A DNA stretch of 64,000 bases from MED-G105 sp039025235 (GCA_039025235.1 JBCCOS010000014.1:40933-104932); one strand, 5' to 3'; shown: positions 53,381 through 61,408, counted from the first letter of the stretch. Made by a program: numbers and translations. The notes: a model not told the origin generated them from the letters alone.

Positions 53381-53663
53381 TCATAGGCCGAAGAAGAAAA
53401 AAGCTCCCAGATTGCTGGGAGCATTTTGCCGATATGCAGCAGCTTCGTGCAGCGCATATTGTTCATAATAGAGGGCGTGTTCTACATTCCGGACGTCGGT
53501 GTATTCATCGTAGATGCGGTTGACGTGCCCATCCACTCGGATTGCCCGTTAGTCGTTCCTGTTCCTCCTAGGGCGCGCGACGGGCCTCGCATTCTCGGCG
53601 GATGTCTGCGATCTCTCTCAACCGATTGTGAATTTCGTTTTTCCGTGTCGCGGTGTCAGTCAT
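53381..53663 (-). pseudogene. Decayed small gene between ssb and a terminator
   Basis: The - strand from ATG 53663 (Shine-Dalgarno GGAAG upstream) reads MTDTATRKNEIHNRLREIAD to RRECEARRAP, then an in-frame TAG. The frame continues EEQERLTGNPS, after which a shift leads into VDGHVNRIYDEYTDVRNVEH and ALYYEQYALHEAAAYRQNA. That frame runs through the terminator hairpin at 53403-53422 before reaching a TGA at 53381-53383. A stop, a shift and the absorbed terminator together indicate a broken leading-region gene of about 95 residues. No family is recognised. Confidence 0.5.
53403..53422 (-). terminator. Intrinsic terminator (8-bp stem, T6)
   Basis: GCTCCCAG-ATTG-CTGGGAGC is a perfect stem; on the - strand it is followed by TTTTTTC. 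It would end transcripts coming from the ssb side. In the + direction only ATTTTG follows, so it is weaker there. Confidence 0.85.
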
Positions 53664-53878
53664 TTTATTGTCTTCCCATGATATGGAAAAGAAATTGGGC
53701 GATAGACCAATTCGCGGACATCGATCCATGGTGAAACGCATCTCATGAATTGCATGATTGCCGAAAACCTCGGAATGAGAATCGTAAAACTGGGTCTTGC
53801 CCGAACTTTAGTTTCTGCACATCTGTCAGTATCGCGTGCGTCCACGGCTGTAGATAAGTTTTCAGCCTCGACGACAAT

Positions 53879-53900
53879 AGGGGAGGATTTCTCCTCCCCT
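53879..53900 (-). terminator. Hairpin directly after the ssb stop
   Basis: AGGGGAGGA and TCCTCCCCT form a perfect 9-bp stem with a 4-nt loop, starting about 6 bp after the ssb stop codon. No T-run follows in the - direction (ATTGTCG), so it may be a processing or stabilising 3' hairpin rather than a complete terminator. The T-rich terminator at 53403 lies further downstream. Confidence 0.6.
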
Positions 53901-53906
53901 TGCCTT

Positions 53907-54305
53907 CTAAGCGGCGATGTCGCTTTCATCGCTTCGGTCTAATGGATTCTTCTTTGTTCGAATGAGTGTTGCACGGTGGTCGAACGATGTGACTTGAATT
54001 TCCGTTGTGTAGCGGTCTTGGCCTTCACTGTCTTGCCATTTATTGGTTTTCAGTTTTCCAGAGATTTCTACAAGATCACCTTTTTCAACCTTCTCATTTT
54101 CAAACGCGTTTACCAGCGCCTCTTTAAAAACAACAACTCTGTGCCATTCAGTGGCGCTTTTCCATTCATCGTTTCTGTCTTTCCAATTCTCAGTTGAGGC
54201 AACGGAAAGCGTCATAACTTTTCCGCCGTTTTGCGTGTTCCGCATAGTTGGTTTCTCGCCCAAAAACCCACGGATCATCACGGTGTTTAACGTCAAATTG
54301 TTCAT
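53907..54305 (-). CDS. ssb: Single-stranded DNA-binding protein SSB
   Basis: The protein has 132 residues with a standard OB-fold: NTVMIRGFLGEKPTMRNTQN, VMTLSVASTENWKDRNDEWK, TEWHRVVVFKEALVNAFENE and the strand KGDLVEISGKLKTNKWQDSE. It coats incoming or newly exposed single strands during conjugation. The C-terminus ends DESDIAA, not the usual acidic tip with Pro-Phe. It is preceded by AAAGGAAAA (RBS) and by the structured region at 54342-54683. Part of the gene is duplicated at 55347. Confidence 0.9.
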   Translation of the reverse strand: MNNLTLNTVMIRGFLGEKPTMRNTQNGGKVMTLSVASTENWKDRNDEWKSATEWHRVVVFKEALVNAFENEKVEKGDLVEISGKLKTNKWQDSEGQDRYTTEIQVTSFDHRATLIRTKKNPLDRSDESDIAA

Positions 54306-54341
54306 TGGTTTTTCCTTTCGATTTGCATTTCTAAATTAAAA

Positions 54342-54376
54342 GGCAGGGAGGAAGACCCCGCTCTTCCTTCCCTGCC
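54342..54376 (-). terminator. Hairpin with T-run in front of ssb
   Basis: GGCAGGGA-GGAAGA and TCTTCCTTCCCTGCC pair over 14 bp with a single bulged base around a CCCCGC loop. On the - strand it is followed by TTTTAATTT, so it looks like an intrinsic terminator or attenuator 36 bp upstream of the ssb start codon. It also is the nearest element of a longer array of dyads. Confidence 0.65.
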
Positions 54377-54683
54377 TAACCGGCGAGGTTTGGTGAGAGG
54401 GAACAAGCAAAATCTGAGGACTTGGCTTAGCGCCTTTAGGCGCGGCGCTTTTAGCGCAAGCCAACTTGGGTGCGGGCACCGAACGGCATGCGCCGCAACG
54501 GTTCTGATCGGGCACACGTCCCGATCGGAACCCGTATGCGACGCCCGTAAGGCACACGGGTCCACTTCATTTTGCTTGTTGGGAGAGAGGCAACGCCTCT
54601 TTCACAGCAAAAGAAACATGCGCCGCCGAAAGGCGGCTCCAAATGCGGCTTCCCTCAATAAGAAAAAATCTTGGGGAGCCGCC
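54342..54683 (-). promoter_or_regulatory. Highly structured region upstream of ssb (candidate single-strand promoter or leader)
   Basis: In order: the bulged hairpin 54342-54376; a three-way junction with outer TTGGCTT/AAGCCAA (54422-54428/54458-54464) and inner stems GCGCC-TTTA-GGCGC and GCGCT-TTT-AGCGC; a 12-bp stem with one mismatch 54501-54531; a 9-bp stem with one mismatch about 54531-54560; AGAGGC-AAC-GCCTCT 54586-54600; GCCGCC-GAAA-GGCGGC 54622-54637; and a competing long-range pairing of GGCGGCTCC with GGAGCCGCC about 54632-54640 and 54675-54683. No gene lies here. The placement before ssb, transcribed toward the candidate oriT, fits an F-type single-stranded promoter (Frpo-like); a structured RNA is the alternative. 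Confidence 0.5.
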
Positions 54684-54907
54684 AGCGGTCAATCGATGCG
54701 GATCGCCTACTCCGACCCTTTGGCAATCCGCCACAACCACTTGAACATTCGAAAGCGATTCATTCGAGCGGTAGAATTACGTCCTCAACGGGCCAGGAAA
54801 ACCGCTCTGTAAGCAAACGCCTGCCGCGTTTGTCGTTTTGGGTTTAGAATATTACCTGTCCCCTTGCGCTAAATCTCCGCTTTTAAGGCTATAAGGTCAG
54901 GCTCAAA
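54684..54907. other. Intergenic DNA between structured region and zinc-ribbon gene
   Basis: There are no features beyond low-complexity GC stretches. The promoter of the + strand gene at 54908 should lie here; none is called. Confidence 0.3.
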
Positions 54908-55285
54908 GTGACCCCACCTCAAAACGCAACACCTCAGACCATACGGACAAACGCCGAACCCCTTGACGAGAAGGGTCGTCATGTGGACACTCGCGAGAGT
55001 ATGGAACAAAAGAAGAACAAAACAATATCTATCGCCGCAGCCGTCAGACACGAATACGGGGTGCAAATGTGGTGCGAAAAATGCCGAAGAAATAAGCATT
55101 TGGAGCCTGATGAGTTGATAGCTTTAGCGTTATCCGCGTTCAGGATGGACGAGCTGGAAAACAAGCTTAAGTGTAAGGGATGCGGCGCAAAGGAATTTAG
55201 TTCCTTCCTTTCGTCACCAAAAGGTCAGTGTGCTTCTTATGGCGTGAAAGACTATGTAAATCTTAGGAAAAATGAAAACGAGTAA
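54908..55285 (+). CDS. Zinc-ribbon-like small protein
   Basis: The protein has 125 residues from GTG 54908; an in-frame ATG at 55001 would give 94. It contains VQMWCEKCRRNKHLEPDELI and ENKLKCKGCGAKEFSSF: two CxxC pairs about 35 residues apart, as in a zinc ribbon. The helix in between (ALALSAFRMDELE) is conserved-looking. It is not recognised as a named family. It sits in the leading-region-like segment, divergent from ssb. The next small ORF (55272-55391, 39 codons) overlaps its end. Confidence 0.55.
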   Translation: MTPPQNATPQTIRTNAEPLDEKGRHVDTRESMEQKKNKTISIAAAVRHEYGVQMWCEKCRRNKHLEPDELIALALSAFRMDELENKLKCKGCGAKEFSSFLSSPKGQCASYGVKDYVNLRKNENE

Positions 55286-55391
55286 ATGGCAAGATGATTA
55301 CTACAAAGATGTTAGTGCACCTCTTAACCGAAAAGATCGCTCCGCGACAAAACGGCGGAAAAGTGATGACGCTTTCCCTTGCCTCAACTGA
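55272..55391 (+). pseudogene. Short ORF cut into by the ssb fragment
   Basis: A 39-codon ORF opens MKTSKWQDDYYKDVSAPLNR and continues through KRRKSDDAF, the last part being the duplicated ssb sequence in another frame. The N-terminal part looks like the start of a small basic protein whose tail was replaced. It overlaps the zinc-ribbon gene by 14 bp. It may be a remnant; confidence is low. Confidence 0.35.
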
Positions 55392-55426
55392 GAATTGGAA
55401 AGATAGAAACGATGAATGGAAAAGCG
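55347..55426 (+). pseudogene. Internal fragment of ssb in inverted orientation
   Basis: About 80 bp are nearly identical to the inside of ssb (revcomp of 54160-54235): translated on the + strand it reads NGGKVMTLSLASTENWKDRN and DEWKSG, against NGGKVMTLSVASTENWKDRN and DEWKSA in the intact gene, with a few base differences. After that it departs and a TAA follows. It has no start of its own. It records an old duplication or recombination with another element's ssb. Confidence 0.8.
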
Positions 55427-55429
55427 GCA

Positions 55430-55519
55430 ATGGCCTTCGCTAAAGAGCATCGTATCGAGTATAAGCCTGGGATTCTAAATTTAGATACGCAACAGATATT
55501 CGTTAATTCAAAAAAGTGA
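55430..55519 (+). pseudogene. Short tail-end ORF after the ssb fragment
   Basis: A 29-codon ORF reads MAFAKEHRIEYKPGILNLDT then QQIFVNSKK-stop. The composition is coding-like, but there is no start signal and no family. It may be the 3' end of a gene fused to the ssb fragment. Weak call. Confidence 0.3.
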
Positions 55520-55745
55520 GTTTAAGAAGCGAAGGCTGTGTATCAACAAAATTGAACCACAATGAACCCATTTCCAACGTTAGCGTCTTGAGTTTTCTTT
55601 GACTGACTTCCGGCATGCGCAATCTCCCCTTGGCGCTGTTGTCGTCCAATTTAATAGCCTAGACCGTTATTCGGTTTTCGAGACGAACGAAAGCCCTTGG
55701 TCGGCTCTGCGTTCTTAATGACGATATTTAGCGAGATAGGTTCCG
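55520..55745. other. Intergenic stretch at the module edge
   Basis: There is no gene. GC content starts to rise here toward the chromosome-like genes on the right. No dyad or att-like repeat was recognised. Confidence 0.3.
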
Positions 55746-56237
55746 ATGACAGATTTTACTCCTGCCGCCTCACAACTGAGATCAGGCGATTTGATTTTTA
55801 CGCGATCGCAGTCTCTAACTTCCAAAGGCGTTATGCGGCTGTCTCAGGTGGCGGACGCGCTCGACCGTTCACTTCCGCGTCACCCTACCTACTCCCATGT
55901 GATGCTGGTAATAAGCCCGCGCCTGTTAATCCATGCTCACCCGCTGAGCGCGAGGATAAATGGACGTACGGAACCGGGCGGCGTCGTTAGCCCACGATTT
56001 CGAGCAATTTTGGCGGACCGCCCGTGGCCCCGTCACCTTCGCCGGCGCAAGCCCAGAGCAACGCGCTCAGTCCGACGATGCAAACACAAATTGAAAACTG
56101 CTGTCGAAAAAGAAAAAGCAAACTGTTGGCCACGGTGTCCTCGAACTGTCGGGTTAAAGATAGGACGCCGTCGCATAAAATGTCACGCAAATCTTTTGCG
56201 ACCGCGAAATTCCCGTCTGACGAGATATCGGCACTGA
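55746..56237 (+). pseudogene. YiiX-like permuted-papain fragment, C-terminus lost
   Basis: Residues 1-80 read LRSGDLIFTRSQS, then YSHVMLVISPRLLIHAHPLS, matching the start of the YiiX/NlpC-P60-like family (GDLI.., SHV.., H). From about residue 85 (RFRAILADRPWPRHLRRR) the sequence becomes a basic, Arg-rich reading unlike the family, and the later catalytic part is absent. It may be cut by a frameshift or an insertion edge. Enzyme activity is unlikely. Confidence 0.45.
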
Positions 56238-56488
56238 AAACTCGCTTAGTCTCGCCAACGGAGGCCAATTCCAAGCAGCACGGCCACTTGAATCCATAAA
56301 CCCAACAGCTCTGACGCCCCTAAACCTAAGCTCTTCAAGCGGGTCAAGCGGCCGCGCCTGAAAACTCTTACTCGCCACACCGACCACCCCCAAATTCAAA
56401 AATCTACCTTCAAACGTGGCCCATCTTTAGATGGGCACGGACATAAGAGACGTTTTCCTTAGAGGCAGTTCTCGATGATCTTACATCG
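56238..56488. other. Intergenic, with small hairpin
   Basis: GCCCATC-TTTA-GATGGGC (56419-56436) is a perfect 7-bp stem, 53 bp beyond the mipA stop; it may mark the end of that transcript but lacks a T-run. Nothing else is visible. Confidence 0.4.
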
Positions 56489-57301
56489 TCAAAACAGCCG
56501 ATAGGCGACATTCAGCCCAAAGAATAACTGGTCTGGCGAGCCTTCCTGTGTGACGATCGGGCTATCGGCGGCGTCGCCGATGAGCCGCGCATAGCTCAAG
56601 ACTGAGTTCACCGACCATTTCTCCGCGAGCTGATAAGAAACGACGCCGGATACGCCGACGTCCCGGAAACCAGCGCCAGCGTCAAATTCGCTGAGGCCGG
56701 AAGCGACGGCGCCGGCCTCGTCAACCGTGAAGAAAGCGTCCTGGAACACCTCCGACGCATAGCTGGCGTTGACGGTCGCAACATAGGTCCACTTGCGCCC
56801 TGGCCGAATGACGCCGGCGCTCCCCTCGGCCACAACGCCGTCATGGCCGCCGATCGCATCGACGACGGAGGCGCGTGCTGTAAAGAGCAGCGGCGGCGCG
56901 TTCTCCGGCGTAAAAATGGGACGCGTCGTCGCGACAAAACCGCCGACTTCCACCGCGGCGCTCACGTCGCCGAGCGCTTCGATCACGGCATTATTGGCGT
57001 TTTGAAAGTCGTTGCGCCCCTGATCGATCCGGACGATCGGTCCGAAATCGAAATCTCCACGCTTTGTTAAATCCGCCTCAAAACCAAATTGGTTTGTCCG
57101 AAGCGTGCGTCCATCCCGCACATATTCGATATATGGGAAAGGGATAGGCACATAGCTGTCGGAGCCAATGTAGCGGGGCGCAAGGCCTGCGCCAGCGCCC
57201 AGCGTGAGGCTGTCCTGCGCAAGGCTTGGGGCCGCGCCAAGACAGGCGGCGGTGAACAAAACAATACTTCCAACGATCGGGCGAGTCATTTGAGCGGGCA
57301 T
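56489..57301 (-). CDS. MipA/OmpV-family outer-membrane protein
   Basis: The protein has 270 residues with a signal peptide ending SLAQD. The MipA order is clear: TLGAGAGLAPRYIGSDSYVP, PYIEYVRDGRTLRTNQFGFE, a series of beta strands and the terminal GLNVAYRLF. MipA/OmpV proteins are outer-membrane barrels, some linked to peptidoglycan remodelling. It is divergent from the LysR gene with about 118 bp between starts, so LysR may regulate it. Confidence 0.85.
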   Translation of the reverse strand: MPAQMTRPIVGSIVLFTAACLGAAPSLAQDSLTLGAGAGLAPRYIGSDSYVPIPFPYIEYVRDGRTLRTNQFGFEADLTKRGDFDFGPIVRIDQGRNDFQNANNAVIEALGDVSAAVEVGGFVATTRPIFTPENAPPLLFTARASVVDAIGGHDGVVAEGSAGVIRPGRKWTYVATVNASYASEVFQDAFFTVDEAGAVASGLSEFDAGAGFRDVGVSGVVSYQLAEKWSVNSVLSYARLIGDAADSPIVTQEGSPDQLFFGLNVAYRLF

Positions 57302-57400
57302 CGTCCATCTCCAACTTCTGAGGGGCTGCGTCTGGCCCTTATTACGGGGCGAAGTGGTGGACGGATCCGATTAAATCTAATAATTAATGTACGACACATC

Positions 57401-57415
57401 ATAAGTGATACTTAT
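57401..57415 (+). promoter_or_regulatory. LysR-type operator candidate
   Basis: ATAAGT-GAT-ACTTAT is a perfect inverted repeat 5 bp upstream of the lysR ATG (57420), between the divergent mipA and lysR genes. It fits the symmetric site of a LysR-type autoregulator (T-N11-A core), at a position that would overlap the lysR leader. Confidence 0.55.
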
Positions 57416-57419
57416 CGGT

Positions 57420-58334
57420 ATGGATCTTGACCTAAACTTGCTGATCGTCTTCGACGCGGTCATGACTGAGCGAAACTTGCGGAAAGCCGGCGAACGGCTC
57501 GGCCGCTCGCAACCCTCCGTCAGTCAATCAATGGCGCGCCTGCGGGATCTCGTTGGCGATCAACTTTTCGAGCGTAACGCGCAAGGGATCACGCCAACGG
57601 CCCGCGCGGAAGTTCTTTGGAAAGACATTCGCGACCCATTGGCTCAGTTGCGCGAAGCGCTCGTCCCATCCGAATTCGATCCCAACGCCCAGACCCGAGA
57701 AATCGTCTTCGGGCTCTCCGACGACGCGCGCATTCTGTTTTGGCCGAAGCTCGCCAAGAGCCTCAACGAGACAGCGCCGCAGGCGACGCTCCGCGCGATC
57801 GACACGAACCACATTTCGGTTTGGCGTGACATTGAGGCCGCCGGCATGGACCTCGCCGTCACAGTCGCGGGCCAGCCGCCGCCGGGGTTTGGCGCACGCG
57901 TTCTGTACCAAGACGACTTCGCGCTGATGCTGCGAGGTGACGCGAAACCGCCAAAAACCCCGCGGGACTATTCGTCGCGGCGACACTTGGCGGTCGTTTT
58001 CGCGGACGAACGTCCCGCCTTCGCCGATGAGGCGCTTGCCGCGGCGGGAGAAGAACGGCGCGTCGTCGCCCGCGTTTCACGGTTCGACGCATTGCCCGGC
58101 CTTGTCAAAGAGCTCGACGCCGTCGTCGCTTTGCCGCGGTTGATTGCTGATCATTTCGCTACCGATCGGGACCTCGCAGTGTGCGCTTTGCCGGTCGCAT
58201 TTCCGCCGGCTGTGATCCGGATGTGTTGGCGCCAGAAAAGCCGAGCCGATCTGAAGCACCAATGGCTGCGACGCTATGTGTCAGATACGCTTGAGCGCAT
58301 CATCGAGGAGGCGCCGCCGCGCCGGCGGCGATAA
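57420..58334 (+). CDS. LysR-family transcriptional regulator
   Basis: The protein has 304 residues from ATG 57420. MDLDLNLLIVFDAVMTERNL and RKAGERLGRSQPSVSQSMAR (HTH about 18-45) are the NodD/LysR N-terminus. The effector-binding domain follows; the C-terminus ends RRRR. It is divergent from mipA. The target is probably the adjacent barrel gene; the effector is unknown. High G+C codon use, like its neighbours to the right. Confidence 0.85.
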   Translation: MDLDLNLLIVFDAVMTERNLRKAGERLGRSQPSVSQSMARLRDLVGDQLFERNAQGITPTARAEVLWKDIRDPLAQLREALVPSEFDPNAQTREIVFGLSDDARILFWPKLAKSLNETAPQATLRAIDTNHISVWRDIEAAGMDLAVTVAGQPPPGFGARVLYQDDFALMLRGDAKPPKTPRDYSSRRHLAVVFADERPAFADEALAAAGEERRVVARVSRFDALPGLVKELDAVVALPRLIADHFATDRDLAVCALPVAFPPAVIRMCWRQKSRADLKHQWLRRYVSDTLERIIEEAPPRRRR

Positions 58335-58350
58335 GCGTTCTGGCGCAATG

Positions 58351-58956
58351 CTAACCGCCAAGACGGTCTAGCGCTTGCTCCGTATAGGCCTCGATCTCCT
58401 TTCCGATCGCAACGCGGTCGGCCTCGTCCGCGACGAAATAGACGTTCATCAATTGTTGCGTTGTGAATTTTAGGAGCCGGATCGTGGAAAGGTTGGTCGG
58501 CGTCGGCTTGATGTCGAACAACGCCGCGAACGCTTGGTGACTTTCTGGCGTGTCGACGTTCAACGCCATCTCTTCGGAGACGGATCGAATCTGCCGCGCC
58601 AGCTTCAAAAGGTGGACGTAGGCCGGCTCCTGCTCAGCGCATACGCGATAGGTCTTCAAAAACGCCTTCGCTCTGACGCGCGACGATTTTCCCTTCAGTT
58701 CCGGCAAGCCCTGAAACCAACACCCATTGACGCGCTCATGAGCGTCGTCGAACGCCTCGAGCATGAGGTCGTCGGCGTTCTTGAAATAGCGGTAAAGCGT
58801 GCCCACCGCGACGCCCGCTTCGGCGGCGATCTCCGATGAGGAAGGCAGACTTTCGCCGTTAAGTCGGGCGGCCAGCCGTTCAACGGCCGCGACCAGGCCC
58901 GCCCGGGTTTCCCGCGCGCGATGCTGTTCCGGCTCTTTTGCGTCCTTGTCAGCCAT
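58351..58956 (-). CDS. TetR-family transcriptional regulator
   Basis: The protein has 201 residues. The HTH is SSSEIAAEAGVAVGTLYRYF (about 40-60), followed by an all-helical ligand domain with AYVHLLKLARQIRSVSEE. The TetR type normally represses a neighbouring transporter; here the MMPL exporter is divergent with about 80 bp between, so it is the likely target. No dyad operator was identified with confidence in the gap. Confidence 0.83.
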   Translation of the reverse strand: MADKDAKEPEQHRARETRAGLVAAVERLAARLNGESLPSSSEIAAEAGVAVGTLYRYFKNADDLMLEAFDDAHERVNGCWFQGLPELKGKSSRVRAKAFLKTYRVCAEQEPAYVHLLKLARQIRSVSEEMALNVDTPESHQAFAALFDIKPTPTNLSTIRLLKFTTQQLMNVYFVADEADRVAIGKEIEAYTEQALDRLGG

Positions 58957-59038
58957 TGCAAAACGCTCGGTCCTGATCCATATCCCTGCTCAGCCCGTAA
59001 AGGTGAAAGTTTTTCATTTTTGTGTCGACGCAGGAGAC

Positions 59039-61408
59039 ATGTCGGTGAGCAAACCTAGCTTTTCGGACACGGCCGGCCGCGGCCTTGCGCGTTTCTCCAT
59101 CGCTGCGCGTTTCCTCCTCGTCCCGATCGTCGCGGCGCTGTGCGTCGCTGCGGGCTACAACGCCTCCAAACTCGACTTCGCCGGCGATTATCGCGTCTTT
59201 TTCGGACCGAACAATCCCGATCTCATCGCGGCGAAAAACGCCGAAGACACGTTCGGCAAAGCCGACAATATCGCCTTCGTCATCATACCGAAGAGCGGAA
59301 GCGTCTACACAAGGCGGACGCTGAGCGCCGTCCACACCCTGACGAACCAAGGCTGGACGCTGCCCTATGTCACGCGCGTGGAAAGCCTCACAAATTTTCA
59401 AAACACCATAGGCCGCGACGACGACCTCATCGTTGAGGATTTAGTGTTTGACCCCACCGAGTTGACGGAGGCGCGCCTCAACGAGATTCGAGCGATCGCC
59501 GAAAGCGAGCCACTCATCGACGGCTTCATCGTGTCGCGGGGCGGCGACGCCACGGTGGTGAACGTGACGGTCCAGTTTCCGTCCGACGTACCAAACGTCA
59601 ACACGATCGCGCAGAACCAGGCGCGCGCGCTTCGTGACGATCTGATGGCGGACTATCCGGACCTGGACGTGCATATTATCGGCGCCGCCAGTCTCGCCGC
59701 CGCGTTTGAAGAGTCCGGCCTGAAGGATACGACGACGCTAATTCCGGCTCTCTACGCAATCGTTCTCATCGCCGTCCTGATCGTCTTGCGCTCGTTCAGC
59801 GCCATGATCGCCGTCTTGCTCGTGATTGCGCTCTCGACCATGGTCGGCGTCGGCTTCGGCGGCTTCACTGGGATCGAGTTGACGCCGATATCCGTCTCGG
59901 CGCCGACGATCATCCTAACGATCGCGGTCGCCGACGCGATCCACATCATCGCGTCAATCCGCAGCAAAATGCGCGCCGGCGCGAATAAGCGCGACGCGAT
60001 CATTGACGCAACGGCTCTTAACTTCGCGCCGGTCAGCATCACGTCGCTGACCACCGTCGCCGGCTTTCTGACGCTGAACTTCTCCGATAGCCCCACCTTC
60101 CACGACCTCGGCAATATGACGGCGGTCGGCATCGCGGCGGCGTGGGCGCTCTCGCTGACCTTCCTACCGGCGGTCCTCGCGATCCTGCCCATGAAGTTCA
60201 AAGCCAAGGCGATGGCGAACGATGCGGCGCCGACGGGCGTGACCGCTGTTGTCGCTAACGCCGTTATTGCACAACCTTGGGCGTTCGCGCTGGCGACAAG
60301 CGCGCTTTGCGTCGCGCTCGCCGTCTTCATTCCAAAGATCGAGATCAACGATCAGTGGACGCGGTATTTCGACGAGCGCGTCGAATTCCGCCAGGCGATC
60401 GACGCCTCGCGGCCTTACTTCGGCTCAGACATCATCGAGATGGTGGTCGACCCCGGCGCGCCCGGCGCCGTCGCCGAGCCAGAATTTTTGACGACGGTCG
60501 AAGCCTTCACCGCGTGGCTACGCACGCGCGAAAGCGACATTGCGCACGTGTTTTCCCTGACTGACATCATCAAACGGCTCAACAAGAACCTCAATGGCGA
60601 CGACCCGACGTTTTACGCCATTCCCGACGATCGAACGCTCGCAAGCCAATACCTTCTCGTCTACGAACTATCCCTGCCCTACGGTCTCGACCTCAACAAT
60701 CGCGTCGATATCGACCGCCAATCGACGCGCGTCACGGTGACGACGCAAGACATCACCACTAATGAAATCCGCGCCCTTGTCGCCGACGCGAAGACCTGGT
60801 TCGCCGAGAACGGCAACGGCTATGCGCTGGACGTCACCGGTTCAAACGTGCTCTTCGCCTTCGCCGCACAACGCAACCTTGAAGCCGTGGCCCAAGGCGC
60901 GATTTACCTCTTGATCGCGATCTTAGTCATCCTCGCGCTGACGTTTCGATCGATCCCTGTGGGGCTCGTCAGCCTTGTCCCGAACATTTTACCTATCCTC
61001 GCCGCATTTGGCGCCTGGGCGATCCTCGTCGGCGTCGTGGGCTTCTCCATCGCGGCCGTCGGCGCCGTCGCCGTCGGGCTCGTCGTCGACGACACGGTTC
61101 ACTTCCTGTCGAAATACTTCCGGGCCCGGCGCATCGACGGCAAATCGGCCGAAGAGGCCATCCGTTACGCGTTTGCGACGGCGGGTCAGGCGATCATGCT
61201 CACGACCTTCATCCTCGCCGCTGGATTTTCCGTTCTCGTTGGATCGACGTTCAAGCTGAACGCGGACTTAGGCCTCTTGACAGCGATCGCGATCGTTCTC
61301 GCTCTGATCATTGATTTCACACTCCTCCCCGCGATGCTTCTCATCGCCGGGCGCAAACGATCCGCACGGACGTCGGGAGAATTGTCGCCACAAGGACAGC
61401 CTTCATGA
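59039..61408 (+). CDS. MMPL/RND-superfamily exporter
   Basis: The protein has 789 residues from ATG 59039 (RBS AGGAG, about 5 nt upstream). It has 12 expected membrane helices in two repeats, each after a periplasmic loop (about 45-240 and about 430-600). The TM segment VLIVLRSFSAMIAVLLVI and the motifs VAVADAIHII and VGLVVDDTVHFLSKYF, with the DD pair, are the RND-family proton-relay regions. These transporters often move lipids or hopanoid-like molecules; with the next two genes it would form an envelope transport system. It overlaps the next gene by 4 bp. Confidence 0.85.
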   Translation: MSVSKPSFSDTAGRGLARFSIAARFLLVPIVAALCVAAGYNASKLDFAGDYRVFFGPNNPDLIAAKNAEDTFGKADNIAFVIIPKSGSVYTRRTLSAVHTLTNQGWTLPYVTRVESLTNFQNTIGRDDDLIVEDLVFDPTELTEARLNEIRAIAESEPLIDGFIVSRGGDATVVNVTVQFPSDVPNVNTIAQNQARALRDDLMADYPDLDVHIIGAASLAAAFEESGLKDTTTLIPALYAIVLIAVLIVLRSFSAMIAVLLVIALSTMVGVGFGGFTGIELTPISVSAPTIILTIAVADAIHIIASIRSKMRAGANKRDAIIDATALNFAPVSITSLTTVAGFLTLNFSDSPTFHDLGNMTAVGIAAAWALSLTFLPAVLAILPMKFKAKAMANDAAPTGVTAVVANAVIAQPWAFALATSALCVALAVFIPKIEINDQWTRYFDERVEFRQAIDASRPYFGSDIIEMVVDPGAPGAVAEPEFLTTVEAFTAWLRTRESDIAHVFSLTDIIKRLNKNLNGDDPTFYAIPDDRTLASQYLLVYELSLPYGLDLNNRVDIDRQSTRVTVTTQDITTNEIRALVADAKTWFAENGNGYALDVTGSNVLFAFAAQRNLEAVAQGAIYLLIAILVILALTFRSIPVGLVSLVPNILPILAAFGAWAILVGVVGFSIAAVGAVAVGLVVDDTVHFLSKYFRARRIDGKSAEEAIRYAFATAGQAIMLTTFILAAGFSVLVGSTFKLNADLGLLTAIAIVLALIIDFTLLPAMLLIAGRKRSARTSGELSPQGQPS

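Noticed and set aside
53426..53942. Two + strand ORFs opposite ssb and the decayed gene
   Set aside because: Both are antisense to coding-like - strand sequence and show no motifs.
55987..56274. 95-codon - strand ORF with a hydrophobic stretch
   Set aside because: It has no start signal or family resemblance, and overlaps degenerate sequence of the YiiX-like fragment.
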